Source: an uncultured Alphaproteobacteria bacterium
GTDB lineage: Bacteria; Pseudomonadota; Alphaproteobacteria; UBA7887
Length of the DNA stretch: 35,802 bases
Reading direction: 5' to 3'
Assembly (NCBI GenBank): GCA_902562525.1
Contig: CACETT010000009.1
Coordinates: 1-35,802 of the forward strand
Of this stretch, positions 9,293 to 18,846 are shown piece by piece. The position numbers and the translations under genes are program-made. Within the stretch, counting starts at the first letter, position 1, and every line of letters begins with the position of its first letter. Under the pieces are notes generated by a model. That model made no database searches. It was not told the origin of the DNA and saw only the letters and a list, made by a program, of their open reading frames with translations.

Positions 9293-9766
9293 ATGACGCT
9301 CTATGAGACTGTTTTTATTGCTCGCCAAGATATCCCGGCTCAGGAGGCTGAGGAGCTTGCCGATAAGTTTAGTAGTATTGTTGCCGATAATGGCGGTACG
9401 GTTGATCGACATGAGTATTGGGGCCTCAGGAATTTGGCCTATCGGATCAAGAAGAACCGTAAGGGCCACTATACGATGCTTCATATTGATGCACCTCCGC
9501 AAGCCATTGCGGAGATGGAGCGAAACATGCGGATTGATGAGGATATTTTGCGATATCTCACAATCAGGTCTGATGCTCTCGAGGAAGGGCCTTCGGTGAT
9601 GATGCAAAGTCGCGCTCCTCGCGATGAGCGGCCCCCAAGGGAGCATAAGGAAAAAATAACCCAATCTGTTCAAAAACCAGCTGTCCCCAAGGAGACCCCT
9701 GTTGAAAGTGTCGGGGAGACCGGCACATCTGCGGCAGCAGAGATGGGTGAGGAGACGGCTCAATGA
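9293..9766 (+). CDS. rpsF: 30S ribosomal protein S6
   Basis: [26 protein letters not shown]...[51 protein letters not shown]. Confidence 0.97.
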   Translation: MTLYETVFIARQDIPAQEAEELADKFSSIVADNGGTVDRHEYWGLRNLAYRIKKNRKGHYTMLHIDAPPQAIAEMERNMRIDEDILRYLTIRSDALEEGPSVMMQSRAPRDERPPREHKEKITQSVQKPAVPKETPVESVGETGTSAAAEMGEETAQ

Positions 9767-10026
9767 ATGCGGAATACGGGTCCGGTAGGAGCCAGGGGCA
9801 ACAGAAGCGGCCTTTCTTTAGGCGACAGAAATCTTGTCCTTTGAGTGGAGACAATGCTCCCAGAATTGATTATAAGGATGTAAAGTTACTACAGAGGTTT
9901 ATATCCGAACGAGGCAAAATTGTGCCAAGCCGTATAACTGCTGTTTCGGCAAAGAAGCAGCGGGAATTAGCGCGAGCTATTAAACGGGCGCGGTTCCTTG
10001 CCCTAGTGTCGTATGTAGTGAAATAG
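9763..10026 (+). CDS. rpsR: 30S ribosomal protein S18
   Basis: [70 protein letters not shown]. Confidence 0.97.
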   Translation: MNAEYGSGRSQGQQKRPFFRRQKSCPLSGDNAPRIDYKDVKLLQRFISERGKIVPSRITAVSAKKQRELARAIKRARFLALVSYVVK

Positions 10027-10060
10027 TTGGCAGGATAATTGCAAAAAAGGTGTCTTTAGG

Positions 10061-10978
10061 ATGCCCGTTAAACAAGCTTTGTGGCTTGGTGTGGGTGGTT
10101 TAATAACTGCAGCTCTCTACTTGTCAGTGCTTGCAGGGCCGGCTTTTTTTCTGCTGCAGTACCTGACCCAGCTGCCATTGTTGTGCGTGGGGCTGGCGTT
10201 TGGGCTTTCCTCATTGTTCGCTACTTCATTAATTTCCATTCTTTTTACGGTGGTTGCTGATCCAGGTCTGACAATAGTATTTGTGCTTGGTTATATCGGG
10301 CCGGTATTATTTATTGTTCACAGGGTTTCTTTGCGTCGGAAGTTGGCAACAGGGGAAGAGGAGTGGTACCCGGCGGGCCGGATTCTGGCGGGGCTAACGA
10401 CTTATGTGCTGATAGTATTTGTTTTTGCTCTGGCTTGGTTTTCTGGACGGGAAGGCGGATTAGCAGGGCTTATTGAAGCATCTTTAGTGGAGGTTTTGGG
10501 GGCTATGGGGCATAATGTGCCTCACATTTCTGAAGACACATTGAGAGCCTACTTATTTGTTGTGCCAGGGCTTTTAGGAATGTCTTGGTTAATTATGGTG
10601 GTGGTCAATGGTGCCCTGGCACAGGGCCTAATGGCCGGGTTTCAAGGAATTCGTCGGCCCAGACTGGCTCTTGCAGATATGAGTTTGCCTAATTGGCTGG
10701 CTTGTTTGCTGGTTCCTGCGATGGTAATGGTAACGATCGGCAACAGTGGCCTAGTTTTTTTTGGTGGCGCAGCGACATTAGTTTTGCTTACTCCCTTTTT
10801 GTTCCAGGGTTTGGGGGTAGTGCACCGTTGGGTCGGAAGAACTAAAATCCCGGGCCTGCTGCTGACAGGGTTTTATTTGGCTATGCTATTGTTTCAGTGG
10901 CCTATTTTGTTAACCATTGGTATTGGATTGGTTGACCAATGGTTGGATTTTAGAGGACTGCGAGCCGGGTCGAGGTGA
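10061..10978 (+). CDS. DUF2232-type polytopic membrane protein
   Basis: Multiple hydrophobic segments; position between rpsR and rplI is where alphaproteobacteria carry a DUF2232 protein. Confidence 0.8.
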   Translation: MPVKQALWLGVGGLITAALYLSVLAGPAFFLLQYLTQLPLLCVGLAFGLSSLFATSLISILFTVVADPGLTIVFVLGYIGPVLFIVHRVSLRRKLATGEEEWYPAGRILAGLTTYVLIVFVFALAWFSGREGGLAGLIEASLVEVLGAMGHNVPHISEDTLRAYLFVVPGLLGMSWLIMVVVNGALAQGLMAGFQGIRRPRLALADMSLPNWLACLLVPAMVMVTIGNSGLVFFGGAATLVLLTPFLFQGLGVVHRWVGRTKIPGLLLTGFYLAMLLFQWPILLTIGIGLVDQWLDFRGLRAGSR

Positions 10979-11011
10979 GCTTGTCTGGTACACAGGTGAA
11001 GAGGTTTAGAT

Positions 11012-11620
11012 ATGGACGTTATATTGTTAGAACGGATTGAAAGGTTAGGCCAGCTTGGCGATGTTGTTCGGGTTAAGGACGGGTTTGCCCGTAACCATCT
11101 ACTTCCCCAGAGGAGAGCTGTTCGGGCAACCAAGGAGGCCAGAGACAGTTTTGAAGCCCAAAGGGCAGCCTTAGAGAAGGAAAACGCAACGCGACGCGAG
11201 AATGCTTCGGTGGAGGCAGTAAGGATGAAGGGCACAGAGGTTATAATAGTGCAGCAGGCTGGGGATAGTGGTCAACTCTATGGGGCAGTTCGCGCGCGGG
11301 ATGTTGCGATTGCTCTTACGGCGGCCGGTTTCCCGATCGACCGGAAACAAGTTGTTCTGAAATCAGTTGTTAAATCATTAGGTGTTCACACAGTTGACGT
11401 CCGCCTTCACGCGGAAGAGAAAGTAGAGATTTCAGTGAATGTCGCTCGATCTGAGGAGGAGGCCAAGCTTCAGGCGTCGGGGGTTGATGTTACCGGTGAT
11501 CGAGTTGAAGCTCAGCCGGAGGTAGAGGCTCTATTTGAACAGGTTCCAGAGGATCCAGAGCTTGGAACTGAGCAAGAGCTGAGCGAGGAGAACGAGGTGG
11601 AGAACCGCGCAGAAGACTAA
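11012..11620 (+). CDS. rplI: 50S ribosomal protein L9
   Basis: MDVILLERIERLGQLGDVVRVKDGFARNHLLPQRRAVRAT; L9 signature. Confidence 0.97.
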   Translation: MDVILLERIERLGQLGDVVRVKDGFARNHLLPQRRAVRATKEARDSFEAQRAALEKENATRRENASVEAVRMKGTEVIIVQQAGDSGQLYGAVRARDVAIALTAAGFPIDRKQVVLKSVVKSLGVHTVDVRLHAEEKVEISVNVARSEEEAKLQASGVDVTGDRVEAQPEVEALFEQVPEDPELGTEQELSEENEVENRAED

Positions 11621-11666
11621 GGTGATTGGAAACGGTTTGGCAGATAAGTCTTGAGGGTGACTATAA

Positions 11667-12878
11667 TTGCTGCTTTCTTCAACTATACACCACATTATTG
11701 TGAGTGGCCGATTAGATATCGTAGATGCGGCCGGGAAGTGTACTACATTTGGCTCTGGTGCTAGCCCAAATTTCGTGGTCCGTTTGCATAGTCGGCGTGC
11801 CTCTCTCTGTATAGCCACCAACCCTCAACTGGCAATTGGTGAATCCTATATGACTGGTGATCTCACACTTGAAGGTGGGTCATTGTACGATTTTCTTTTC
11901 TTTATGGCGGAAAATTTTTCCAAATCTGGACCATCAAAATTAATGAAGCTAAGAGAAATGGCCGGCTTTCTGCTTCGCCGGTTCATGCAAAGGAATGTGG
12001 CTTGGAGGTCGCGATCAAATGTAGCCCGGCATTATGATCTAACGGAAGAGCTTTACGGTCTTTTTTTGGATGAAGACAAACAGTATTCATGCGCTTATTT
12101 CGTTGAGAACACTGATAGTTTAGAGAGGGCTCAAGAGCAAAAAAAGCGACATGTTGCGGCTAAGCTTTGTCTGAGACCTAACTTAAGTGTATTGGACATA
12201 GGGTCGGGTTGGGGCGGCTTGGCACTATACTTGGCAAGGGAAGCGGGTGTCACCGTGAAAGGGCTCACCCTATCTAAAGAACAGCTAAAGGTGGCCGTCT
12301 CTCGTGCTTCGACAATGGGCATGTCGAGGAAAGTGCAATTTTCCCTGAAAGACTATAGAGACGAGATGGGGGAATATGACCGGATTGTCTCGGTCGGTAT
12401 GTTCGAGCATGTAGGGGTGCCTTTCTTCGGTTCTTACTTCCAGACATTAAGTGATCGTTTGGCACCGAAGGGCGTGGCCCTTGTCCACACCATCGGCCGC
12501 ACGACAGGACCTGGGGTGACTAATCCCTTTATCCGAAAGTATATTTTCCCTGGTGGCTATATCCCCGCTATGTCGGAAGTGCTCCCGGCAATTGAGCAAG
12601 CTGGGCTGCTTGTGACTGATATAGAAGTCCTACGACTGCACTACGCGAAAACACTGCGGGTTTGGCGCGAGCGATTCCGTCACAATTGGGCTAAGGCGTC
12701 AAACCTTTATAGCGAAGAATTTTGCCGTATGTGGGAATTTTATTTGGCGGCTAGTGAGGTTGCTTTTCGTGCACAGGGTCTCGTGGTTTGGCAGATTCAA
12801 ATCGCTAAAAATCAGGCCTCTGTTCCGCTTACCCGTGACTATATCACAGACTATGATCGTCGCATTGATAATCACTAA
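11667..12878 (+). CDS. cfa: Cyclopropane-fatty-acyl-phospholipid synthase-family SAM methyltransferase
   Basis: VARHYDLTEELYGLFLDEDKQYSCAYF...LSVLDIGSGWGGLALYLAREAGVTVKGLTLSKEQ...RIVSVGMFEHVG...FIRKYIFPGGYIPAMSEV. TTG start. Confidence 0.9.
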   Translation: MLLSSTIHHIIVSGRLDIVDAAGKCTTFGSGASPNFVVRLHSRRASLCIATNPQLAIGESYMTGDLTLEGGSLYDFLFFMAENFSKSGPSKLMKLREMAGFLLRRFMQRNVAWRSRSNVARHYDLTEELYGLFLDEDKQYSCAYFVENTDSLERAQEQKKRHVAAKLCLRPNLSVLDIGSGWGGLALYLAREAGVTVKGLTLSKEQLKVAVSRASTMGMSRKVQFSLKDYRDEMGEYDRIVSVGMFEHVGVPFFGSYFQTLSDRLAPKGVALVHTIGRTTGPGVTNPFIRKYIFPGGYIPAMSEVLPAIEQAGLLVTDIEVLRLHYAKTLRVWRERFRHNWAKASNLYSEEFCRMWEFYLAASEVAFRAQGLVVWQIQIAKNQASVPLTRDYITDYDRRIDNH

Positions 12879-13059
12879 GTAGCCGTCCATAGGGGGTAGA
12901 CCGGGAATAGTCAGCAGGCTCTGATTTAGCTGAGGGTTATGGCTTGGTAGATATTGACTTCAAGCCCTGCAGGAACGAGCCTTAGTTATCCCCGCTTTTC
13001 TTTATCATCCACAGGGCTAGAGCCTTCTATAATTGTCTTCTTCGAGTTAGACTTCCGCC

Positions 13060-14559
13060 ATGGACACGGTACGAACCATAACGCCCAAATCAAATTCTGG
13101 CGCCGACGCGCCGACTGAGACTATTCTGCCTCAAAATATTGATGCGGAGCAGGCTCTCTTAGGGGCCCTGCTGATGGATAATGATGTATACGATAGGGTC
13201 TCAGACTTTTTGGAACCAGAGCATTTTTTCGTCCCGGTGCATGGGAGGTTATTTGAAGCTGCCCGTACTTTAATTGTGCGGGGACAGGTTGCTTCGGCAG
13301 TGACACTTAAGGCCTATTTCGCATCCGATGAAGCACTTGCTGATATTGGACGCGATGACTATTTGGAAAGATTGGTTTCAAGCGCTGTGAGCCTTGTTCA
13401 TTCGGGTGATTACGGGAAGGTCATTGCTGATTTGAGCTTGCGACGGGAGCTTATTCGGCTGGGAGAAGAAGTGGTAAGTCGAGGCTATGATCCTGCAGTT
13501 GATGAAAGTGCCTTAGATCAAATAGAGGTGGCAGAAGGCGAATTGTTTCGAATGGCAGAGTTTGGCAGGAGAGACGGCGGGTTTCAAACTTTTGCGCAAT
13601 CTCTGGATGGGGCGCTAAAGCTTGCTGAAACGGCGTATCGTCAGGATGGGCAACTCGCTGGGATTGCTACTAGCTTTGTTGATTTGGATAATCTGCTTGG
13701 GGGGTTGCACAAGTCGGATCTAATTGTGTTGGCTGGCCGCCCGTCTATGGGAAAGACTGCTCTAGCCACCAATATAGCATTTAACGCCGCTCGGGCCTTG
13801 CTCGAGGGGACTGATAGTAGCGGTGCTGTTGGTTTTTTTTCTCTAGAAATGTCGGCAGAACAGTTGGCCATGCGAATTCTTGCTGACGAGGCGGGGATAA
13901 GATCTGACCACATTAGGCGAGGTAAAATAAAAGACGACGAGGAATTTGTTCGCCTGGTTAGAGCTGGGCAAAAATTGGGAGAGGCTCCTTTATTTATAGA
14001 TGATACCCCGGCTCTCTCTGTATCTCAATTGCGTACTCGGGCGCGACGTCTGAAGCGGACCGAAGGCCTTTCACTAATTGTAATTGACTACCTTCAATTG
14101 CTTAGGCCGGCTCGGCGTGCTGAGAATAGGGTGCAGGAAATTTCCCAGATCACTCAGGGTTTAAAGGCGTTGGCAAAAGAATTGGATTTGCCCGTTCTTG
14201 CTTTGTCACAGTTGAGTAGAGCTGTCGAGTTGAGAGAAGATAAGCGGCCTCAGTTAGCCGATCTGAGGGAGTCTGGGACTATCGAGCAAGATAGTGATGT
14301 TGTGATGTTTATTTATAGAGAGGAATACTACCTTGAGCGGAGCGAGCCCCAACAAGGTGCTGATGAAGGATCTGACAGGTTCAATGAGCGTTATAATCGG
14401 TGGCAGGAACGGTTTGAGAATGCTGCCGGCCTTGCTGATGTTATTATTGCTAAACAAAGGCACGGCCCCATAGGAAGGGTTGGGCTAAAATTTGATCCTG
14501 AAACCACACGGTTCCGCACATATGCAGCTAATACCCATCTTCCAGACCAGCAGGGCTGA
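13060..14559 (+). CDS. dnaB: Replicative DNA helicase DnaB (no intein seen)
   Basis: PQNIDAEQALLGALLMDNDVYDRV...DLIVLAGRPSMGKTALATNIA...FFSLEMSAEQLAMRIL...LIVIDYLQLL...QLADLRESGTIEQDSDVVMFIYREEYY. Confidence 0.97.
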   Translation: MDTVRTITPKSNSGADAPTETILPQNIDAEQALLGALLMDNDVYDRVSDFLEPEHFFVPVHGRLFEAARTLIVRGQVASAVTLKAYFASDEALADIGRDDYLERLVSSAVSLVHSGDYGKVIADLSLRRELIRLGEEVVSRGYDPAVDESALDQIEVAEGELFRMAEFGRRDGGFQTFAQSLDGALKLAETAYRQDGQLAGIATSFVDLDNLLGGLHKSDLIVLAGRPSMGKTALATNIAFNAARALLEGTDSSGAVGFFSLEMSAEQLAMRILADEAGIRSDHIRRGKIKDDEEFVRLVRAGQKLGEAPLFIDDTPALSVSQLRTRARRLKRTEGLSLIVIDYLQLLRPARRAENRVQEISQITQGLKALAKELDLPVLALSQLSRAVELREDKRPQLADLRESGTIEQDSDVVMFIYREEYYLERSEPQQGADEGSDRFNERYNRWQERFENAAGLADVIIAKQRHGPIGRVGLKFDPETTRFRTYAANTHLPDQQG

Positions 14560-14567
14560 GGCTGGCT

Positions 14568-15683
14568 TTGGAGGTGCCAACTGGGGAAATAGTCATAGAT
14601 CTTGGGGCTATTCGCAGTAATTTTAGGTGGTTGAAACGGCAGTTGGTATTAGGTTCAGAGCTGGCTGCCGTGGTTAAAGCTGACGCTTATGGACTAGGCG
14701 TGGAAAGGATTGTCCCTGTTCTGGCCGAGGAGGGTTGTCGTGTATTTTTTGTGACAACGGCCGAAGAGGCCCTAGTGGTGAGGCATGTATCCAAGCATTC
14801 TACCATTTACGTGTTGAACGGGATCACTGAATCCCAGGATTGGGAGCTTTATTCTAGGGATTATGGTATCCGGCCGGTTTTAAATAATTTAAATCAAGTT
14901 GACCAGTGGCTAGAAGTCCGAGGGGCTGGCGAATTGGCTGCAGGCATCCAACTAGATACGGGCATGACACGGTATGGTCTAACGGAAGCCCAACTCACGC
15001 CTCTTAAGAAGCGTCTTGAAGGAGGTGTTGTGCCTTCTCTCGTCATGAGCCATTTGGCTTGTGCTGAAGATGAGCTGCACTGGTTAAACAGTGTTCAGAT
15101 GAGACGGTTCAAGCACTTTGTAGATGTCCTGGATTTAGGGCAAAATTCTGGTTGCATTTTAAGCTTGGCGAATTCGTCAGGGATTTTTTTGGGTGAGGGT
15201 TACCATTTTGCATTGGTACGTGCTGGCGCTGCGCTCTACGGAATTAATCCGCAGCCGGAACAGATAAATAAGATGGCGGGTGTCTTGAACTTGCGGGCAA
15301 AGGTTGCCCAAGTGCGTTTCGTTGACAGCCCTACAACCGTTGGCTATGGTGCCACACATCAGATTAACGCGCGGACTCGTGTGGCTACAGTGCCGGTAGG
15401 TTATGCAGATGGTTTTTTGCGGGCTTTGGGGGGCAGGGCGAGCGCCTATATTGGCGATACCTGCGTTCCGGTAATAGGGCGCGTATCGATGGACGCAATA
15501 ACATTAGACATTTCCGGGGTGCCTGAGGCCGTCGATGTGGAGACGGAACCGGTGGAGCTAATTGGTCCACGGAGGCCCGTAGATGTAGTGGCGTCGGAAG
15601 CGGGAACCATTGCTTACGAGATTCTGGCTCGCATCAGTCACCGAATAAGGCGTGTATATATTGATGAGGTAGGCGGCGAATGA
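14568..15683 (+). CDS. alr: Alanine racemase
   Basis: AVVKADAYGLG (PLP lysine), LDTGMTRYGL, VGYGATHQ...ATVPVGYADGF, GRVSMDAITLD. Confidence 0.96.
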   Translation: MEVPTGEIVIDLGAIRSNFRWLKRQLVLGSELAAVVKADAYGLGVERIVPVLAEEGCRVFFVTTAEEALVVRHVSKHSTIYVLNGITESQDWELYSRDYGIRPVLNNLNQVDQWLEVRGAGELAAGIQLDTGMTRYGLTEAQLTPLKKRLEGGVVPSLVMSHLACAEDELHWLNSVQMRRFKHFVDVLDLGQNSGCILSLANSSGIFLGEGYHFALVRAGAALYGINPQPEQINKMAGVLNLRAKVAQVRFVDSPTTVGYGATHQINARTRVATVPVGYADGFLRALGGRASAYIGDTCVPVIGRVSMDAITLDISGVPEAVDVETEPVELIGPRRPVDVVASEAGTIAYEILARISHRIRRVYIDEVGGE

Positions 15684-15904
15684 ATAGTGTCGATGCTGTC
15701 GATCATTTGTTAGTGATCGTTCGGACGACAGTAGGGAGGGGCTTTTTGTTTCCTCTTAATGGACTAACCCATGGTGCGTTGCTGCAGGCACATTTCCTTG
15801 ACTGTTTTAGGCTGGTCTCTGAACGTGGGGTTGTGTTCCCTAAAGGCCTAGGGGGCCTTAATGGGTTCGTGGGTGGACCAACAATTTTGCGTTGTTACTG
15901 TTAG
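15680..15904 (+). other. Small ORF (74 aa) of unknown status, ATGA-overlapped with alr; possible gene remnant
   Basis: ATGA overlap with the alr stop; no recognised domain; fills most of the alr-cvpA gap. Confidence 0.3.
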
Positions 15905-15917
15905 TTGGGGAAGTTGA

Positions 15918-16649
15918 ATGAGTGAGTCCTCGGGATTTTCCTGGCTAGTGTCCAACCTTCCTGATTTGTTGGTGATAGCTACGGTAGTTCTTTCGTCAAT
16001 TTTCGCTTTTTATCGAGGTTTTGTGAGGGAAGCCTTGGCTATAGCGGGGTGGGTTGGCGCAGCATTTGTAACGCTACATTTTTTTCCATTGGGGCAAAAA
16101 TACGCTAGAGGCTTGGTGGAAACAGAATGGTTGGCAGATTTGGTGACGGCGGCAACAATATTTATCGGGACATTGGCAGTAGTGTGGCTCGGAATCCATG
16201 TTGTAGTTTCCCGTGTCCGCCGAAGTCCCCTGAGTAGCCTGGATCGTTCACTAGGTTTTCTCTTTGGCGCTATAAGAGGCGTTCTGGTGATATTGGTTTT
16301 GTATATTGTAGCGACCCGAGCGGCTTGGCGAGAAGAAGATTCGACTCCGGCGTGGGTGCTTGATGCACATACCTTTGATATGGTTGATGATGGGGCTGGC
16401 ATGATTATACGGTTTATTCCTGAAGACATTCTTAATATTCCGGCGATTGGCCTCAGAGAGGTTCAGGATCAAGCGGAAGAACTAAAAGAAACTAAAGAAA
16501 AATTAGAGGAAATGAAGCGGTTTGCTGAGCCCACTGTAGCCTTGCCTGACGCGGAAGAAGAACCCCCGGCATACAATCGTCAGGAAACAGACGATATGGA
16601 TAGGCTAATTGATAATTTACAAGATGGTTCCTTGAGGGAGCCAAACTAG
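15918..16649 (+). CDS. cvpA: CvpA family membrane protein
   Basis: Multiple TM segments, FAFYRGFVREALAIAGWVGAAF...SSLDRSLGFLFGAIRGVLVI typical of CvpA; immediately upstream of purF. Confidence 0.92.
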   Translation: MSESSGFSWLVSNLPDLLVIATVVLSSIFAFYRGFVREALAIAGWVGAAFVTLHFFPLGQKYARGLVETEWLADLVTAATIFIGTLAVVWLGIHVVVSRVRRSPLSSLDRSLGFLFGAIRGVLVILVLYIVATRAAWREEDSTPAWVLDAHTFDMVDDGAGMIIRFIPEDILNIPAIGLREVQDQAEELKETKEKLEEMKRFAEPTVALPDAEEEPPAYNRQETDDMDRLIDNLQDGSLREPN

Positions 16650-16669
16650 TGGCTATTGATCAGGTGGAA

Positions 16670-18130
16670 ATGAGCACTAATCCTTTCGATGATGATAAGC
16701 TCCATGAGGAATGTGGGGTTTTTGGGTTGTATGGCCACCCCGATTCAGCGGCTCACGTTGCATTAGGTCTTCATGCTTTGCAGCATAGGGGTCAAGAGGC
16801 TGCCGGGATCGTTAGTTTTGATGGCACACACTTTCATAGTCACCGAAGTCTAGGCAGCGTGGGGGATCATTTTTCTGAAGCCAATGTTATTGGGCAGTTA
16901 AAGGGCCGCTCGGCCATAGGGCACGTTCGTTATTCCACTTCAGGAGAGACAGTGTTGAGGAATGTTCAGCCCTTATTTGCTGATCTTGCTGGTGGTGGCC
17001 TAGCCATAGCTCACAATGGTAACATTACTAACGCGACTCAATTGAGGCGTCAGCTTGAAAAGAGAGGTTCAATATTCCAGTCTACTATGGACACGGAGGT
17101 GATTGTTCATTTAATAGCCACCTGTTCACGGCAAGATTTCGTGGAAAAATTTATAGACGCATTGCATCATATTTTAGGGGCCTATTCTCTAGTGATCCAG
17201 ACTCATGAGGGTTTAATAGGCGCTAGAGATCCCCATGGTGTTCGTCCATTGGTTCTAGGGGAATTGGATGGAAGTTACATACTCTGTTCAGAAACCTGTG
17301 CATTAGATATTATTGGCGCGAAATTTGTCCGAGATATTGATCCAGGCGAGGTTGTGGTAATTGATGAAGATGGATTGCGCAGTTTGCGGCCATTTAGGAC
17401 AAGTGTGCAAAAACGCTTCTGCGTTTTTGAATATATTTATTTTTCTCGTCCAGACAGTGTTGTTGAAGGGATCAATGTTTACGAGTCGCGAAAGAAAATC
17501 GGTGCTGAACTGGCGAAGGAATACGGAGTGGATGCTGATCTCGTGGTGCCAGTGCCCGATTCAGGTGTGCCTGGCGCAATAGGCTATGCGGAATATGCTA
17601 ATCTTCCGTTCGACCTTGGAATAATTAGAAATCATTACGTAGGTAGGACATTTATTGAGCCCATGGACTCGATTCGCCATTTGGGGGTGAGACTCAAACA
17701 CAATGCTAATCGTGCGGCTTTGGCTGGAAAAAGGGTTGTATTGGTCGATGACTCGATAGTGCGAGGTACCACGTCCACCAAAATAGTTGAATTAGTCCGT
17801 GCGGCGGGAGCGAAGGAGGTTCATATGCGGATCGCTAGCCCTCCGACAAGTCATTCCTGTTTTTACGGAGTTGATACTCCTGAGAGATCTCAGCTGCTCG
17901 CTTACCAGATGGATACTCAGGCGATGGGTGAATATATAGGGGTGGATAGTTTGGCTTTTATTTCTATCGACGGAATGTACCGAGCCATGGGTTTTGTGGG
18001 ACGTGACAATGATAGTCCTCAAATGTGTGATGCTTGTTTTACTGGCGACTACCCGATAGCCCTGACAGATCATTTGGATGGCGAGGAGTCGGCTCAATTA
18101 TCGCTCCTTGATGAGGCCAGCGAGAAGTGA
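16670..18130 (+). CDS. purF: Amidophosphoribosyltransferase
   Basis: EECGVFGLYGHPDSAAHVALGLHALQHRGQEAAGIV; VVLVDDSIVRGTTSTKIV PRPP loop. ATG 16670 (MSTNPFDDDKLHEECG) looks more likely than the ORF-track GTG at 16649. Confidence 0.95.
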   Translation: MSTNPFDDDKLHEECGVFGLYGHPDSAAHVALGLHALQHRGQEAAGIVSFDGTHFHSHRSLGSVGDHFSEANVIGQLKGRSAIGHVRYSTSGETVLRNVQPLFADLAGGGLAIAHNGNITNATQLRRQLEKRGSIFQSTMDTEVIVHLIATCSRQDFVEKFIDALHHILGAYSLVIQTHEGLIGARDPHGVRPLVLGELDGSYILCSETCALDIIGAKFVRDIDPGEVVVIDEDGLRSLRPFRTSVQKRFCVFEYIYFSRPDSVVEGINVYESRKKIGAELAKEYGVDADLVVPVPDSGVPGAIGYAEYANLPFDLGIIRNHYVGRTFIEPMDSIRHLGVRLKHNANRAALAGKRVVLVDDSIVRGTTSTKIVELVRAAGAKEVHMRIASPPTSHSCFYGVDTPERSQLLAYQMDTQAMGEYIGVDSLAFISIDGMYRAMGFVGRDNDSPQMCDACFTGDYPIALTDHLDGEESAQLSLLDEASEK

Positions 18131-18837
18131 AAAGCTTTCTTGACGGGTCGGTGGTATTGGTAACTGGCGCTTCACGGGGCATTGGTCGTGCTCTTGCCCT
18201 TCGGTTTGCCTCGGAAGGCGCTCACGTGATAGCTCTCGCTCGGAATATGAAGGCTCTTGAATCACTGGATGATTTGATTAGCAATCTCCGGGGAAGCTGC
18301 ACCCTTGTTCCTTTGGATATTTCTGACGGTCCTGGCGTAGATCGTCTGGCTGAGAGCCTTTTTCAGAGGTACGGAAGGGTGGATGTTCTTATAGGCAATG
18401 CCGCCCAATTGGGCGTATTAGGCCCCATTGGCCACGTTTCCCCGAATATTTGGGATCGAGTCGTGCAAGTAAATTTAACTGCAAATTGGCGCTTGCTGCG
18501 AAGTTTTGATCCCCTGCTGCGGGCAGCTACCCATGGGCGAGCAATTTTTTTAACTTCGAAGGTGGGGCGTGTGGCTTCGCCTTATTGGGGTGCCTATTCG
18601 GTCAGTAAAGCAGGTTTAGAGATGTTAGTGAGGGTTTATGCTGCAGAAACAAAAGGTACCTCCGTTCTAGTGAATTTGGTTGACCCAGGATCAATTCATA
18701 CCGATATGAGGGCTGAGGCTGTACCAGGTGAGGACAAGAGCCAACTTCCCTTGCCCGAATCAGTCACTGATCTATTTGTTGATTTGTGTGCTCCAGATTC
18801 CGGCAAGCATGGTGCATTGGTCACAGCGGAGAGGTAA
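18127..18837 (+). CDS. SDR family NAD(P)-dependent oxidoreductase (purF-linked)
   Basis: VLVTGASRGIGRALALRFA...IGNAAQLG...YSVSKAGLEMLVR; GTG start overlapping purF stop. Confidence 0.9.
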   Translation: MKSFLDGSVVLVTGASRGIGRALALRFASEGAHVIALARNMKALESLDDLISNLRGSCTLVPLDISDGPGVDRLAESLFQRYGRVDVLIGNAAQLGVLGPIGHVSPNIWDRVVQVNLTANWRLLRSFDPLLRAATHGRAIFLTSKVGRVASPYWGAYSVSKAGLEMLVRVYAAETKGTSVLVNLVDPGSIHTDMRAEAVPGEDKSQLPLPESVTDLFVDLCAPDSGKHGALVTAER

Positions 18838-18846
18838 CTTACCTCA

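Noticed and set aside
9233-9763. 176-aa minus-strand ORF opposite rpsF
   Set aside because: Antisense to rpsF, whose identity is certain; no family motif.
16010-16429. 139-aa minus-strand ORF opposite cvpA
   Set aside because: Antisense to a recognised gene; no domain.
18831-18845. GAGGTAACTTACCTC palindrome between convergent SDR and der
   Set aside because: Includes the SDR stop codon; too short and with no T-run to call a terminator; likely chance.
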